Assembly: GCA_020636005.1 (NCBI GenBank)
Contig: JACJYR010000008.1
Coordinates: forward strand, 61,289-125,288
DNA: 64,000 nt
Reading direction: 5' to 3'
Source of the DNA: Lewinellaceae bacterium
GTDB lineage: Bacteria > Bacteroidota > Bacteroidia > Chitinophagales > Saprospiraceae
Both the position numbers and the translations under genes were made by a program. Positions 32,676 through 41,135 of this stretch are shown here, one piece after another. Numbering within the stretch: the first letter of the stretch is position 1; each line of letters starts with the position of its first letter. The notes below the pieces were generated by a model. That model was given only the letters and a program-made list of their open reading frames with translations, was not told the origin of the DNA and did no database searches.

Positions 32676-35288
32676 CTACTGCATCATATCACTCCCCTGC
32701 ATATTCTGCTTCATGTTTTTCCGCTTAAACAGGCTGGTGTCCATTTTCCCGAAACGGTAGGAAAAGTTGAGCCGGAAAACCTGCGGGTTGCGGGTGTTTT
32801 CGGAATCCTGGATAAAAACGCCGGGCGAGTTGGTGTAGGTACCGTTGCGGCGGGTAGCAAAGATGTCGTTCACGTTGAGGGTGAGCGATGCCTTGCGGTC
32901 GAGGAAGTCTTTTTTCAGCGAGGCGTCCACGTACCAGTTGGAGAGGGAGTAGCCCTGGGCCGTGTTGGTCGGGCCGGGCTGCCAGGGCATGCGGTTGCCG
33001 CTGTCGGGGGTGAAGGATGCCTTGCTGCGGTACTCGCCGCTGAGCTGGAGGGTGAGGCCGGCCGGCAATTTAACCTGCATGTTTTCCTTTACAAACCAGC
33101 TCAGGCGGCTTATCTCCAAATCCGTTTCCACATTCGAGGCGTCCACTTTCGATTGGTACAGGTTGACGTTGGTGGTCAGGTCGAGCCAATTGAAAAAGCT
33201 GTTTTTCAAGGTTATCTCTGCGCCATAGGCCTGGCTGCTGTTGGAGTTGGCGTAGGTGGCCACCACCACTTCTTTTTGGAGGTCTTCGTTGAATTCCGTG
33301 TCCAGGTAGGTCGTGATGAGGTCGGTGGCCTGTTTGTAATAAATGGACAGGAGCAGGTTGTGGCCTTTGGCAAAAATATTCTGATAGGACAGTTCCAGCG
33401 AATTGATAAACTCGGGCTTCAGTTCCGGGTTGCCCTTGCGCAGGTTCAACGAGTCGGAGAAATCGGTGAAGGGCATCGTCTGGAAGAAATTCGGCCTGTT
33501 GATGCGGCGGGTGTAGGCAAACTGGATGTTGTCGAGGTCGTTGAGCTTGCGCGTAACGAACACACTTGGGAAAAGGCTGAACGGATAGGAAATCGTAAAA
33601 GATGAATCCCTGTCCGTGAGCGAACCTTTGTAGATGCTGCTCTCTGCCCGCAGCCCGACCTGGTAGCCCCAGTTGGTGAGCTGGTGGCTGAACTGGCCGT
33701 AGGCGGCGTACACATCGTCGTTGAACTTGTAGTGGTCGGTGAGGCTGGAAGGCTGTTCCACCCCTTCCCTAAAGTTGGCGTTGTCATTTTTGTTGCGGCG
33801 CAAGGATGCCCGCAGGCCGCCTTCCACTTTCATCTTGTCGTTCAGCGGGTTGACGAAATCGGTCTGGATAGTGGCAAACTGTCCTGAGCCGGTGCCCTCT
33901 TGCCGCTCCGAAGTAGTACCGGAAGCATACATGGTCGTATAGTCACTCCCGCCTTTGAATTTCACGCGGTTGTAGTTGACGTCGGCAGTCCATTCAGCGC
34001 CTTGTTTTGGGAACAGGTGCTTGAACAAAACCGAGGAGCCGATATTGCGGAAATTCCTGTCCTGGTCGGTGGTGCGGGTGTATTCGCTGGAGGTAGTCCT
34101 TGATGAAAAAAGCGAGTCGATTTGCACGGACAGTACCTCATTCGGCTCGAAATGGCCGCGGGTGTAGCTGCCTGCGACGGTCAGTGTGTTGCGGTTGTCC
34201 ATGAACCAGTCAACGCCGGCACGGGTATTGGCGAAATAGCCGCTCATGTTGCCATCTGTAATTTGCGAGATATTGGTCAGAGGCGATCCAAAGAGGTTTT
34301 GGCGAAACGTTTCACCGTCACTGTAGCCGCGCATCCGGTTCAGGTTACCGCTGAGGAAGAGGTTGGTTTTGCCCCCGCGGGCGTTCACGTCGCCGCCGAA
34401 GTTGAAGCCCTTTCGCGTATCTACACCAGCGCGCACATTGCCATTGTAGCCGAGGCGTTTTTCCTTTTTTAAAACAATGTTGATGATGCCCGCCGTGCCG
34501 CCGCCGGCATCGTATTTGGCCGAAGGGTTGGTGATGACTTCCACCGATTCAATGGCATCGGCGGAGATCTGGTCGAGCGATAGGGTAGTGGGGCGCCCGT
34601 CCAGAAAGATTTGGGGCGAGCCGTTGCGAAGCGACACATTGCCATCCAAATCAACAGAAAGGGAAGGGACGTTTTTGAGGGCGTCCTGTGCGTTGCCGCC
34701 AGCCACGGAGGCGTCCTTGTCCACGCGGTAAACCTTTTTGTCCAATGCCAAAGTTGTGGTTGCAGCTTCTGCGGTGACGGTGACGGTTTCGAGGGTTTGG
34801 GAATCGGGGGCCAGTTTGATGTTGCCGAGGTCTTTGTCGAAATTGACACCTGCCATGCCGCCACTGGGGGGCTTGCTGCCGCCGGGTGCGCCACCTTTTG
34901 GGGGCATGAGCCCAAATGTTACTTTTTGTGAAATTTCGGCGTAGCCGATAAAGGAAATTTTCAGGGTAAACTCTCCCATAACGGGCAGGTTTTCCAGGCT
35001 GAAGTCGCCATTATCTTCTGTGATCTGGCCGGCCAGTAAGGTCTCGACCGGCTTTTTGGCCACGGTGTCGAACTGCATTCCGTACAACTGGACAGTGGCA
35101 TAGCCAATGCCCTTGTTGTTTTCATCTACTACCTTACCGTAAAAACGGCCATTTTTAGGGGGGCCGCCGCCCCAGTTGCCGCCGCCACTGCCGGGCCATT
35201 GCTGGGCGGATAAATTGGTGAGACCAATGATCAGGATGGCCAAGATGGCCGCTGTTTTTATCAATAAAAGGTGCATCGGGTATTTCAT
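32676..35288 (-). CDS. TonB-dependent outer-membrane receptor
   Basis: An 870-residue outer-membrane protein. The signal peptide is residues 1-28 (to LSAQQ). A carboxypeptidase-regulatory-like domain (GKVVDENNKGIGYATVQLYG and on, about 48-140) precedes the plug (RVDKDASVAGGNAQDALKNV to IINIVLKKEK, about 187-277) and a long barrel (about 280-870) with TYTNSPGVFIQDSENTRNP near the end. It fits the outer-membrane beta-barrel family (PF14905) rather than SusC, and no SusD partner is present. Gly/Pro-rich linkers lie near 30-45 and 128-145. GH3 follows on the same strand. Confidence 0.9.
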   Translation of the reverse strand: MKYPMHLLLIKTAAILAILIIGLTNLSAQQWPGSGGGNWGGGPPKNGRFYGKVVDENNKGIGYATVQLYGMQFDTVAKKPVETLLAGQITEDNGDFSLENLPVMGEFTLKISFIGYAEISQKVTFGLMPPKGGAPGGSKPPSGGMAGVNFDKDLGNIKLAPDSQTLETVTVTAEAATTTLALDKKVYRVDKDASVAGGNAQDALKNVPSLSVDLDGNVSLRNGSPQIFLDGRPTTLSLDQISADAIESVEVITNPSAKYDAGGGTAGIINIVLKKEKRLGYNGNVRAGVDTRKGFNFGGDVNARGGKTNLFLSGNLNRMRGYSDGETFRQNLFGSPLTNISQITDGNMSGYFANTRAGVDWFMDNRNTLTVAGSYTRGHFEPNEVLSVQIDSLFSSRTTSSEYTRTTDQDRNFRNIGSSVLFKHLFPKQGAEWTADVNYNRVKFKGGSDYTTMYASGTTSERQEGTGSGQFATIQTDFVNPLNDKMKVEGGLRASLRRNKNDNANFREGVEQPSSLTDHYKFNDDVYAAYGQFSHQLTNWGYQVGLRAESSIYKGSLTDRDSSFTISYPFSLFPSVFVTRKLNDLDNIQFAYTRRINRPNFFQTMPFTDFSDSLNLRKGNPELKPEFINSLELSYQNIFAKGHNLLLSIYYKQATDLITTYLDTEFNEDLQKEVVVATYANSNSSQAYGAEITLKNSFFNWLDLTTNVNLYQSKVDASNVETDLEISRLSWFVKENMQVKLPAGLTLQLSGEYRSKASFTPDSGNRMPWQPGPTNTAQGYSLSNWYVDASLKKDFLDRKASLTLNVNDIFATRRNGTYTNSPGVFIQDSENTRNPQVFRLNFSYRFGKMDTSLFKRKNMKQNMQGSDMMQ

Positions 35289-35397
35289 AAAAAGAATTTG
35301 ATGATTAAAACGGCTGCAAAGGAAAGACAGAATCTATACTACATGGATGGGAATAGACGATCCGGGGAAATGTGGAGATGAAATGGCGGGCGTCCTC

Positions 35398-35480
35398 CGC
35401 CCCTGACCCCTGAAGGGGAACCATATCTGTCAATACCCAAGGATTTTCCCCAAATGGTCCCCTTTCAGGGGTCAGGGGCG
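35398..35480. repeat. Palindromic element, GCCCCTGACCCCT ends (short copy)
   Basis: CGCCCCTGACCCCTGAAGGG (from 35398) and its complement (to 35480) enclose a 38-base middle. Each arm contains its own small palindrome (CCCCTGAAGGGG). It lies in the 317-base divergent gap between the TonB receptor and the LytS-type kinase, and is related to the elements at 3142, 46821 and 47412. Confidence 0.8.
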
Positions 35481-35562
35481 TGTCAGAGGCGCAAAATCCC
35501 TCCCTTCATCTCCATAATACCTGATTTCATCGCCACTCCCGTTTTTGCTCGTTTTCAGCCCC

Positions 35563-35570
35563 TACTTTTG
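35563..35570 (+). promoter_or_regulatory. Candidate -7 box TACTTTTG
   Basis: Exact TAnnTTTG match 36 bases before the ATG at 35606. A TTTTTG at 35542-35547 may act as -33, though the spacing (15 bases) is short. Confidence 0.45.
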
Positions 35571-35605
35571 CGCCAGTTTCATCAAAAAAAAATTCAACTT
35601 GCGGC

Positions 35606-36670
35606 ATGAAGATCCCTTCCGACAAACTTTACCGTTGGGTGTTCCACATCATCCTGTGGACGATCTGGATCGGATTGCCCATCATCAACGCGGGGGAAAA
35701 CCAACAGCACCGGCAGTTCACGCTCGCCATCATCCCGGTAGCGCTGACGAACATCCCGCTATTCCTGCTCAACTCGGAGTGGCTCATCCCTCAAATTTTC
35801 AGGAAAAAGGGCATTGGGCCTTATTTGTTTTCACTGATCGTACTGATAGCAGTGTTTGCCACCCTCCAGCTTTTTATGAAAGAATGGGTGGTGCCTGACG
35901 AGCTGCTCCGCTTTCATTGGGACATTTTTTGGGCGGTGGTGCCCGTGGTTTTTGTCACGGCCATCAGCACGGGCTATGGCCTCATCACCTATTTTTTGGA
36001 TCAGGAACGGCACCGGCGGGAGGAACGGCAGGAGCGTATGCAGTCCGAACTTTCCTTCCTGCGCTCGCAGATCAGCCCGCATTTTATCTTTAATATTTTA
36101 AACAGCATCGTTTACCTCATCCGCTCCAATTCGCCACAGGCAGAACCCGTCACCATCAAGCTGTCGGAACTTATGCGCTACATGCTCTACGAGAGCGCCG
36201 ATGAGCAGGTGCCGTTGGACAAAGAAATTGACTACCTGAAAAACTACGTCGAACTGCAAAAAATCCGTTTTGAGGAAGATGTTGAAATCCTCATGAATAT
36301 TGAAGGCCAGGCAGGTTCGCAGGCCATCGAGCCGATGCTGTTAATCCCTTTTGTAGAAAATGCCTTCAAGCATGGTGTCGGTATGATCCGGGAACCCGTG
36401 ATTGATATTTCTTTGAAAATCGTGGGGGAACACCTGTATTTTACCGTAAAAAATAAACTTGGCCAGTCGATGGAAGAAGACAAGGACAACAGTTCGGGCA
36501 TCGGACTGCGCAACGTGCGGCGGCGGCTTGAATTGCTGTACCCCGATTCCCACCGCATGGAGATAAAAACAGCAGACGAATGGTTCACCGCTGCATTGGA
36601 CCTGACCTTGGCAGGGGAAATTTCACCCAAAGAAAAAATCCGGTATGAAACTGCGCTGCATAGCCGTTGA
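35606..36670 (+). CDS. LytS/YehU-type sensor histidine kinase
   Basis: A 354-residue kinase with four membrane segments (about 12-30, 40-58, 72-92 and 108-130), a charged coiled linker (QERHRREERQERMQ) and the block QISPHFIFNILNSIVYLI (His159). The ATPase region has VENAFKHGVGM and SSGIGLRNVRRRLELL. Its 3' end overlaps the regulator gene by 26 bases in a different frame, so the pair is a coupled operon. Confidence 0.92.
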   Translation: MKIPSDKLYRWVFHIILWTIWIGLPIINAGENQQHRQFTLAIIPVALTNIPLFLLNSEWLIPQIFRKKGIGPYLFSLIVLIAVFATLQLFMKEWVVPDELLRFHWDIFWAVVPVVFVTAISTGYGLITYFLDQERHRREERQERMQSELSFLRSQISPHFIFNILNSIVYLIRSNSPQAEPVTIKLSELMRYMLYESADEQVPLDKEIDYLKNYVELQKIRFEEDVEILMNIEGQAGSQAIEPMLLIPFVENAFKHGVGMIREPVIDISLKIVGEHLYFTVKNKLGQSMEEDKDNSSGIGLRNVRRRLELLYPDSHRMEIKTADEWFTAALDLTLAGEISPKEKIRYETALHSR

Positions 36671-37376
36671 CGATGAAAGCCTCGCCCGCAAGCTGCTGGA
36701 AGAGAACATCCGGCAGATCCCTTTTTTAGAATTGGCAGGCACTTGTAAAAATGCTTTTGAGGCCATGGAACTGTTGCAAAAAGACCAGGTGGATCTGATG
36801 TTCCTCGACATCCAGATGCCCGGCATGTTGGGCACGAAGTTCCTGGCCAGCCTGCGGGAAAAGCCACTGGCCATACTCGTCACCGCCTATTCCAACTATG
36901 CCGTGGAAAGCTACGACCTCGATGTGGTGGACTACCTGATGAAGCCCGTCAGCCTGGAGCGTTTCACCAAAGCGGCGTACAAGGCGCTGGACATTTTTCA
37001 AAAAAACAAAGCTACAGGGGCCGCCCCCTCCATTGCCGGGACGGCTGCAGCTTTTCCAGATTCTTTTTTTGTCAATGTAGAGTACTCCCTCGTGAAAATC
37101 GTGGTGGACGACATTACCCATGTGGAGGGTATGAAGGACTATGTGAAGATTTATCTGGCAAATGCCACAAAACCCGTTTTGACAAAATCTACCCTAAAAG
37201 GCATTGAGGAAAAACTGCCGCCGGAAAGTTTTTTGCGCATCCACAAGTCCTACATCGTCAACCTGGAAAAAATCGAATCCATCCGCAACCACCAGCTCAC
37301 CATCGGCGGGCGGGAAGTGCCCGTGAGCGAAGGGAATATGGAGGATCTGTTGAAAGCGTTGAAGCATTCAAAATAA
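36645..37376 (+). CDS. LytTR-family response regulator
   Basis: A 243-residue regulator. The receiver has the pocket VDDE (8-11), phospho-acceptor Asp55 in FLDIQMPGMLG, and LMKPVSLERF with the conserved Lys. The LytTR domain starts about 140 (DSFFVNVEYSLVKIVVDDIT) with FLRIHKSYIVNLEKIESI near the end. The start codon lies inside the kinase gene (26-base overlap), the tightest of the three pairs here. Confidence 0.93.
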   Translation: MKLRCIAVDDESLARKLLEENIRQIPFLELAGTCKNAFEAMELLQKDQVDLMFLDIQMPGMLGTKFLASLREKPLAILVTAYSNYAVESYDLDVVDYLMKPVSLERFTKAAYKALDIFQKNKATGAAPSIAGTAAAFPDSFFVNVEYSLVKIVVDDITHVEGMKDYVKIYLANATKPVLTKSTLKGIEEKLPPESFLRIHKSYIVNLEKIESIRNHQLTIGGREVPVSEGNMEDLLKALKHSK

Positions 37377-37584
37377 GCATTGATCCCCAGGCGGTTTTTT
37401 CAATCAATTCTTGCTCTTCGTCGGCAGTATTTTCGTTGGCCAAAACGAAAGACTGGCTGCCGGAACCTGGCAAAAAAGATGTGCTGAGATACCGGCTCGT
37501 TGTTTTTGATGGTAAAATGACGATGGCGAACGCAGGGAAGTTTTGGAAAAAATAGCCTGTTATCGAATCGAGTGGAAAAGCGTT

Positions 37585-37592
37585 TATTTTTG
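37585..37592 (+). promoter_or_regulatory. Candidate -7 box TATTTTTG
   Basis: TATTTTTG lies 28 bases before the ATG at 37621. No TTTG at the usual upstream distance was found. Confidence 0.4.
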
Positions 37593-37620
37593 TTGGAACA
37601 GAAAATTCAACAGCTATTCA

Positions 37621-38490
37621 ATGAGCAACCTAAAAGAAAGATACATCAACCCGCTGACGGATTTCGGTTTCAAAAAACTTTTTGGGACGGAACCCAATAA
37701 GGTTTTGCTGATAGATTTCCTCAACCAGGTTTTGCCCGACCGGAAAATCAAGGATCTGACCTACGCTTCCAATGAAAAAATGGGCAGGTCGGAGATGGAC
37801 CGGAAGGCTATTTTCGACTTGTACTGCACAGGCGTCGATGGGGAGAAGTTCATCGTCGAGATGCAAAAGGCGAAGCAAAATTTTTTCAAGGACAGGAGTG
37901 TGTTTTATGCTTCCTTTCCGATTCAGGAGCAGGAGAAAAAGAGCGAATGGGATTATAAACTGGAGCCTGTTTACTTCGTCGGCATCCTCGATTTTATTTT
38001 TGACGACCACAAACACGAAGAAGAATTGCTGCACCTGGTGGAATTGAAAAACCAGCGCTGCGAGGTTTTTTATGAAAAACTGAAATTCATTTACATCGAA
38101 TTGCCCAAGTTTCAAAAAAGCGAGGAAGAACTGGAAACCCACTTCGACAAATGGCTGTACGTTTTCACCCACCTCTACCAACTGACCGACCGCCCGAAGA
38201 AATTGCAGGAAAGGATATTCGCCCGCCTCTTCGAGGCTGCCGAGATTGCCAGGTTCGCCCCCGAAGAAAGGAAAGCCTACGAAGACAGCCTTAAATACTA
38301 CCGGGATATGAAAAATGTGGTGGACACAGCAAAGGAGGAAGGTTTGGTGGAGGGAATGGAAAAAGGGATTGAAAAGGGAATGGAAAAAAAGAGTATTGAA
38401 ATTGCCCGGCAAATGAAAACTGAAGGCTTTTCAGATGAACAGATTGCACGTTTGACTGGCTTGACCAGCAATGAAATCAGGGATTTATAA
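37621..38490 (+). CDS. Rpn-family PD-(D/E)XK nuclease (recombination-promoting)
   Basis: A 289-residue protein of the transposase-like PD-(D/E)XK group (PF12784). The start INPLTDFGFKKLFGTEPNK is the family signature; the nuclease core is AIFDLYCTGVDGEKFIVEMQ (Asp, then Glu-x-Gln). The C-terminal tail has near-repeats GMEKGIEKGMEKK and then a small helix-turn-helix-like end (EGFSDEQIARLTGLTSNEIR). The ATG at 37621 removes unrelated upstream residues. Such genes are common, mobile-looking singletons in Bacteroidota. Its stop is 13 bases before altronate dehydratase, so read-through is likely. Confidence 0.87.
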   Translation: MSNLKERYINPLTDFGFKKLFGTEPNKVLLIDFLNQVLPDRKIKDLTYASNEKMGRSEMDRKAIFDLYCTGVDGEKFIVEMQKAKQNFFKDRSVFYASFPIQEQEKKSEWDYKLEPVYFVGILDFIFDDHKHEEELLHLVELKNQRCEVFYEKLKFIYIELPKFQKSEEELETHFDKWLYVFTHLYQLTDRPKKLQERIFARLFEAAEIARFAPEERKAYEDSLKYYRDMKNVVDTAKEEGLVEGMEKGIEKGMEKKSIEIARQMKTEGFSDEQIARLTGLTSNEIRDL

Positions 38491-38503
38491 AACAATAACT
38501 TGT

Positions 38504-40174
38504 ATGTCCCAATCCTTTTCAGCAAGAAAAAACTTACTGAAAGTCCACCCCGCCGACAACGTCATTGTCGCCCTGCAAGATTTTCAAGCGGGCGACGAAG
38601 CCGTGCATAATGGCCATACTTTCCAATTATTGGAAGATATACCCACCAAGCACAAATTCGCCGAACGCAATTTTGCCGAAGGCGAAACCATCACCATGTA
38701 CGGCGTGACGGTCGGGAAAGCGCTGCGCCCCATCCCGAAAGGCAGCCGCATCAGCACGGAAAACGTGGCGCACGCTTCCAGCGATTATGCGGTGGGAAGG
38801 CGGCAGGCCGATTGGCAAGCGCCCGATGTTTCAAAATTTAAAAACCGCCAATTCAACGGCTTCCACCGGGCAGGCGGCAAGGTCGGCACCCGCAATTACT
38901 GGCTCGTCGTGCCGCTGGTTTTTTGTGAAAACAGGAACATCAAAGTCATACAGGAAGCCATGCTGGAGAAGCTGGGCTATGCCACCGACCGGGACTTTTC
39001 GGTGGACATGGCGGGGTTGATAAACCGGTATAAAAATGGCGCCAATGCCGATGATATTTTAAATGCCGAAATCATTAAAACAGGTAGCGACATCCAACGA
39101 AACCGCCTGTTTCCCAATGTGGACGGCATCAAATTCCTGACCCACGATGGCGGCTGTGGCGGCATCCGGCAGGACTCCGAAACACTGTGCCGCTTGCTGG
39201 CCGGGTACATCACGCACCCGAATGTGGCGGGGGCGACGGTGCTGAGTTTGGGTTGTCAGCATGCACAGTTTAAACTGCTTGAAAATGCCCTGCAGGAATT
39301 TGCCCCGGACCTCCGGAAACCGCTCTATATTTTGGAGCAGCAGAAAAGTAATTCCGAGCGGGAGTTCATTGCCGAGGCAGTGAAAAAAACGTTTTTGGGA
39401 CTCATCGAAGCGAATAAAATAGAACGGCAGCCGGCGCCCCTTTCCCACCTCACGCTCGGCCTCGAATGTGGCGGCTCGGACGGTTTTTCAGGCATTTCCG
39501 CCAACCCGGCCCTGGGCTATGCCTCCGACCTGCTGGTGGCATTGGGCGGCACGGCTATCCTCTCCGAATTCCCCGAACTGAACGGCGTGGAGCAGGAACT
39601 CATCAACCGTTGCACGACGGATGAAAGTGCCGAAAAATTCGCCACCATCATGCGCACCTACTCGCAGCGGGCGAAAGAAGCCGGCTCCGGTTTCGACATG
39701 AACCCCTCGCCCGGCAACATCAAGGACGGCCTCATCACCGACGCCATGAAGTCGGCAGGGGCTGCCAAAAAAGGCGGCACCTCGCCCGTCACCGATGTGC
39801 TGGACTACACCGAACAGGCGACCCGACCCGGCCTCAACCTGCTCTGCACGCCCGGAAACGACGTGGAAAGCACCACCGGGCTGGTCGGCTCTGGCGCCAA
39901 CCTCATCGTGTTCACCACCGGCCTCGGCACACCCACGGGCAACCCCATTTCACCGACCATCAAAATGTCGAGCAATACCGCCCTCGCCCAGCGCATGGCC
40001 GACCTGATTGACATCAATGCAGGAACGGTCATTTCCGGTGAGGATACGATTGAGACGAAAGGGGAAGAGCTGCTGGAATTGCTGATTCAAGTGGCGAGCG
40101 GCGAGCGGCTGACCCATGCGGAGCGGCTGGGGCAGGATGATTTTATTCCGTGGAAACGGGGGGTGTCGCTGTGA
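38504..40174 (+). CDS. uxaA: Altronate dehydratase (UxaA family)
   Basis: A 556-residue lyase that dehydrates D-altronate to 2-keto-3-deoxygluconate in the hexuronate pathway. An N-terminal SAF domain (about 10-100; KVHPADNVIVALQDFQAGDE) is followed by the conserved RAGGKVGTRNYWLVVP and the large C-terminal domain with LTHDGGCGGIRQDSE and TPGNDVESTTGLVG. Full length suggests both domains (UxaA/GarD type) are intact. UxaB and UxaC partners are not in the window, so the pathway link is not confirmed here. It is convergent with the arabinose operon. Confidence 0.88.
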   Translation: MSQSFSARKNLLKVHPADNVIVALQDFQAGDEAVHNGHTFQLLEDIPTKHKFAERNFAEGETITMYGVTVGKALRPIPKGSRISTENVAHASSDYAVGRRQADWQAPDVSKFKNRQFNGFHRAGGKVGTRNYWLVVPLVFCENRNIKVIQEAMLEKLGYATDRDFSVDMAGLINRYKNGANADDILNAEIIKTGSDIQRNRLFPNVDGIKFLTHDGGCGGIRQDSETLCRLLAGYITHPNVAGATVLSLGCQHAQFKLLENALQEFAPDLRKPLYILEQQKSNSEREFIAEAVKKTFLGLIEANKIERQPAPLSHLTLGLECGGSDGFSGISANPALGYASDLLVALGGTAILSEFPELNGVEQELINRCTTDESAEKFATIMRTYSQRAKEAGSGFDMNPSPGNIKDGLITDAMKSAGAAKKGGTSPVTDVLDYTEQATRPGLNLLCTPGNDVESTTGLVGSGANLIVFTTGLGTPTGNPISPTIKMSSNTALAQRMADLIDINAGTVISGEDTIETKGEELLELLIQVASGERLTHAERLGQDDFIPWKRGVSL

Positions 40175-40263
40175 GGTTGCTCTTTTTCTACTTCAGGTGT
40201 TTTCAACTAAATAAGTCAACCAATGAAAAGCCACGAGCTTGCAACTATACCCGGTGCCATTAA

Positions 40264-40320
40264 GGTTTCCTGAATTTCGGGACAGGTTGTGCAAATCGGG
40301 ATTATTTTTCCTTCGATCCT
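40264..40320 (+). repeat. Chimeric junction: half palindrome joined to MITE fragment (copy D)
   Basis: 40295-40320 (ATCGGGATTATTTTTCCTTC and on to GATCCT, then TA) is the 3' end of the TA-flanked repeat. Upstream, 40264-40294 (GGTTTCCTGAATTTCGGG and on) matches the outer arm of the palindrome at 8579. The TA-adjacent TTA at 40320-40322 is the stop codon of the HAD gene read on the minus strand. The rest of the copy is missing. Confidence 0.6.
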
Positions 40321-41012
40321 TAGCGTGAAGTATATCTTTCACCGACCTTGAAAAACGTGCCGCCAGCCTCAACAGTGATCCCTTCGAAATTCTCGATAAA
40401 CCGTACAATGTGGTTGAACTGCGCAAACTCCTCCCGCTTGTGGGTCGTCGTGACGATGACCGCACTGGCACCGGCCCTTTTTGCAGCCTCCGCCCCCGTT
40501 ACGCTGTCCTCGAAAATCAGGCAATCAGCGGCAGCAAGGCCCATGGAGGCGGCAGCTTTTTCAAAAATTTCGGGGTCGGGCTTACCTTTCTTGACGCTTT
40601 TTGCATCGAAAATGCCCATGAAATAAGGGCGAAGGTTCAGGTTTTCAAGCACAAAGTCCACGTTTTCAGTCGGTGCGGCGGTGCCGATAGCCATGGGGAT
40701 GCCAGCGTCTTTCGCTTTCTCCAAAAAAGCCGGCAACCCGCTAATGAGTCGAAGTTCGGGCAGGAAGATTTCCCGGTAAGCCGCCTCCTTTTCCCAAGCG
40801 ATTTGGCGGCGTTGCGCAGGGGTGAAGCGGTCGCCAAATATCCTTTCCAGTATTTCCTCGTTGATGCCGTGGATTTGTTCTTTGACTTCGTCAATGGTCA
40901 AATCCAGCCCCAGTGTGGCCAATTGTCGTTGCCAGGCCCGGTGGTGGACCATCATGTTGTCCACCATTGTGCCGTCCATGTCGAAGATGAAGCCTTTGTA
41001 CATATTGTGCAT
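40320..41012 (-). CDS. HAD-superfamily phosphatase / beta-phosphoglucomutase-like
   Basis: A 230-residue HAD hydrolase. Motif I is FIFDMDGTMVDNM (Asp nucleophile), motif II is IGTAAPT, motif III is KKGKPDPEIFEKAA and motif IV is CLIFEDSVTGAEAAKRAG. A helical cap follows motif I, as in beta-phosphoglucomutase. It is the last gene of the arabinose operon, so a role in clearing sugar phosphates is likely; the substrate is inferred from place only. The TAA is formed at the edge of repeat fragment D. Confidence 0.88.
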   Translation of the reverse strand: MHNMYKGFIFDMDGTMVDNMMVHHRAWQRQLATLGLDLTIDEVKEQIHGINEEILERIFGDRFTPAQRRQIAWEKEAAYREIFLPELRLISGLPAFLEKAKDAGIPMAIGTAAPTENVDFVLENLNLRPYFMGIFDAKSVKKGKPDPEIFEKAAASMGLAAADCLIFEDSVTGAEAAKRAGASAVIVTTTHKREEFAQFNHIVRFIENFEGITVEAGGTFFKVGERYTSR

Positions 41013-41135
41013 TTACGATTTCGGGATTTACGATTTACGATTTAACAACTCGCCGAAAATGGGGGTGACGGCATGAACAGAAATCACGCCGTCACCCCCA
41101 ATCGAAAATCGTAATTCGTCCAATCGTAAATCCAA
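41011..41135. repeat. Long nested inverted repeat between operon genes
   Basis: The outer arms iterate GGATTTACGATTTACGATTT (41024-41043) and GAAAATCGTAATTCGTCCAATCG (41104 onward). An inner perfect 12-base stem GGGGGTGACGGC (41061-41072) pairs with GCCGTCACCCCC (41088-41099). It could reduce expression of the HAD gene relative to the upstream symporter. Confidence 0.75.
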
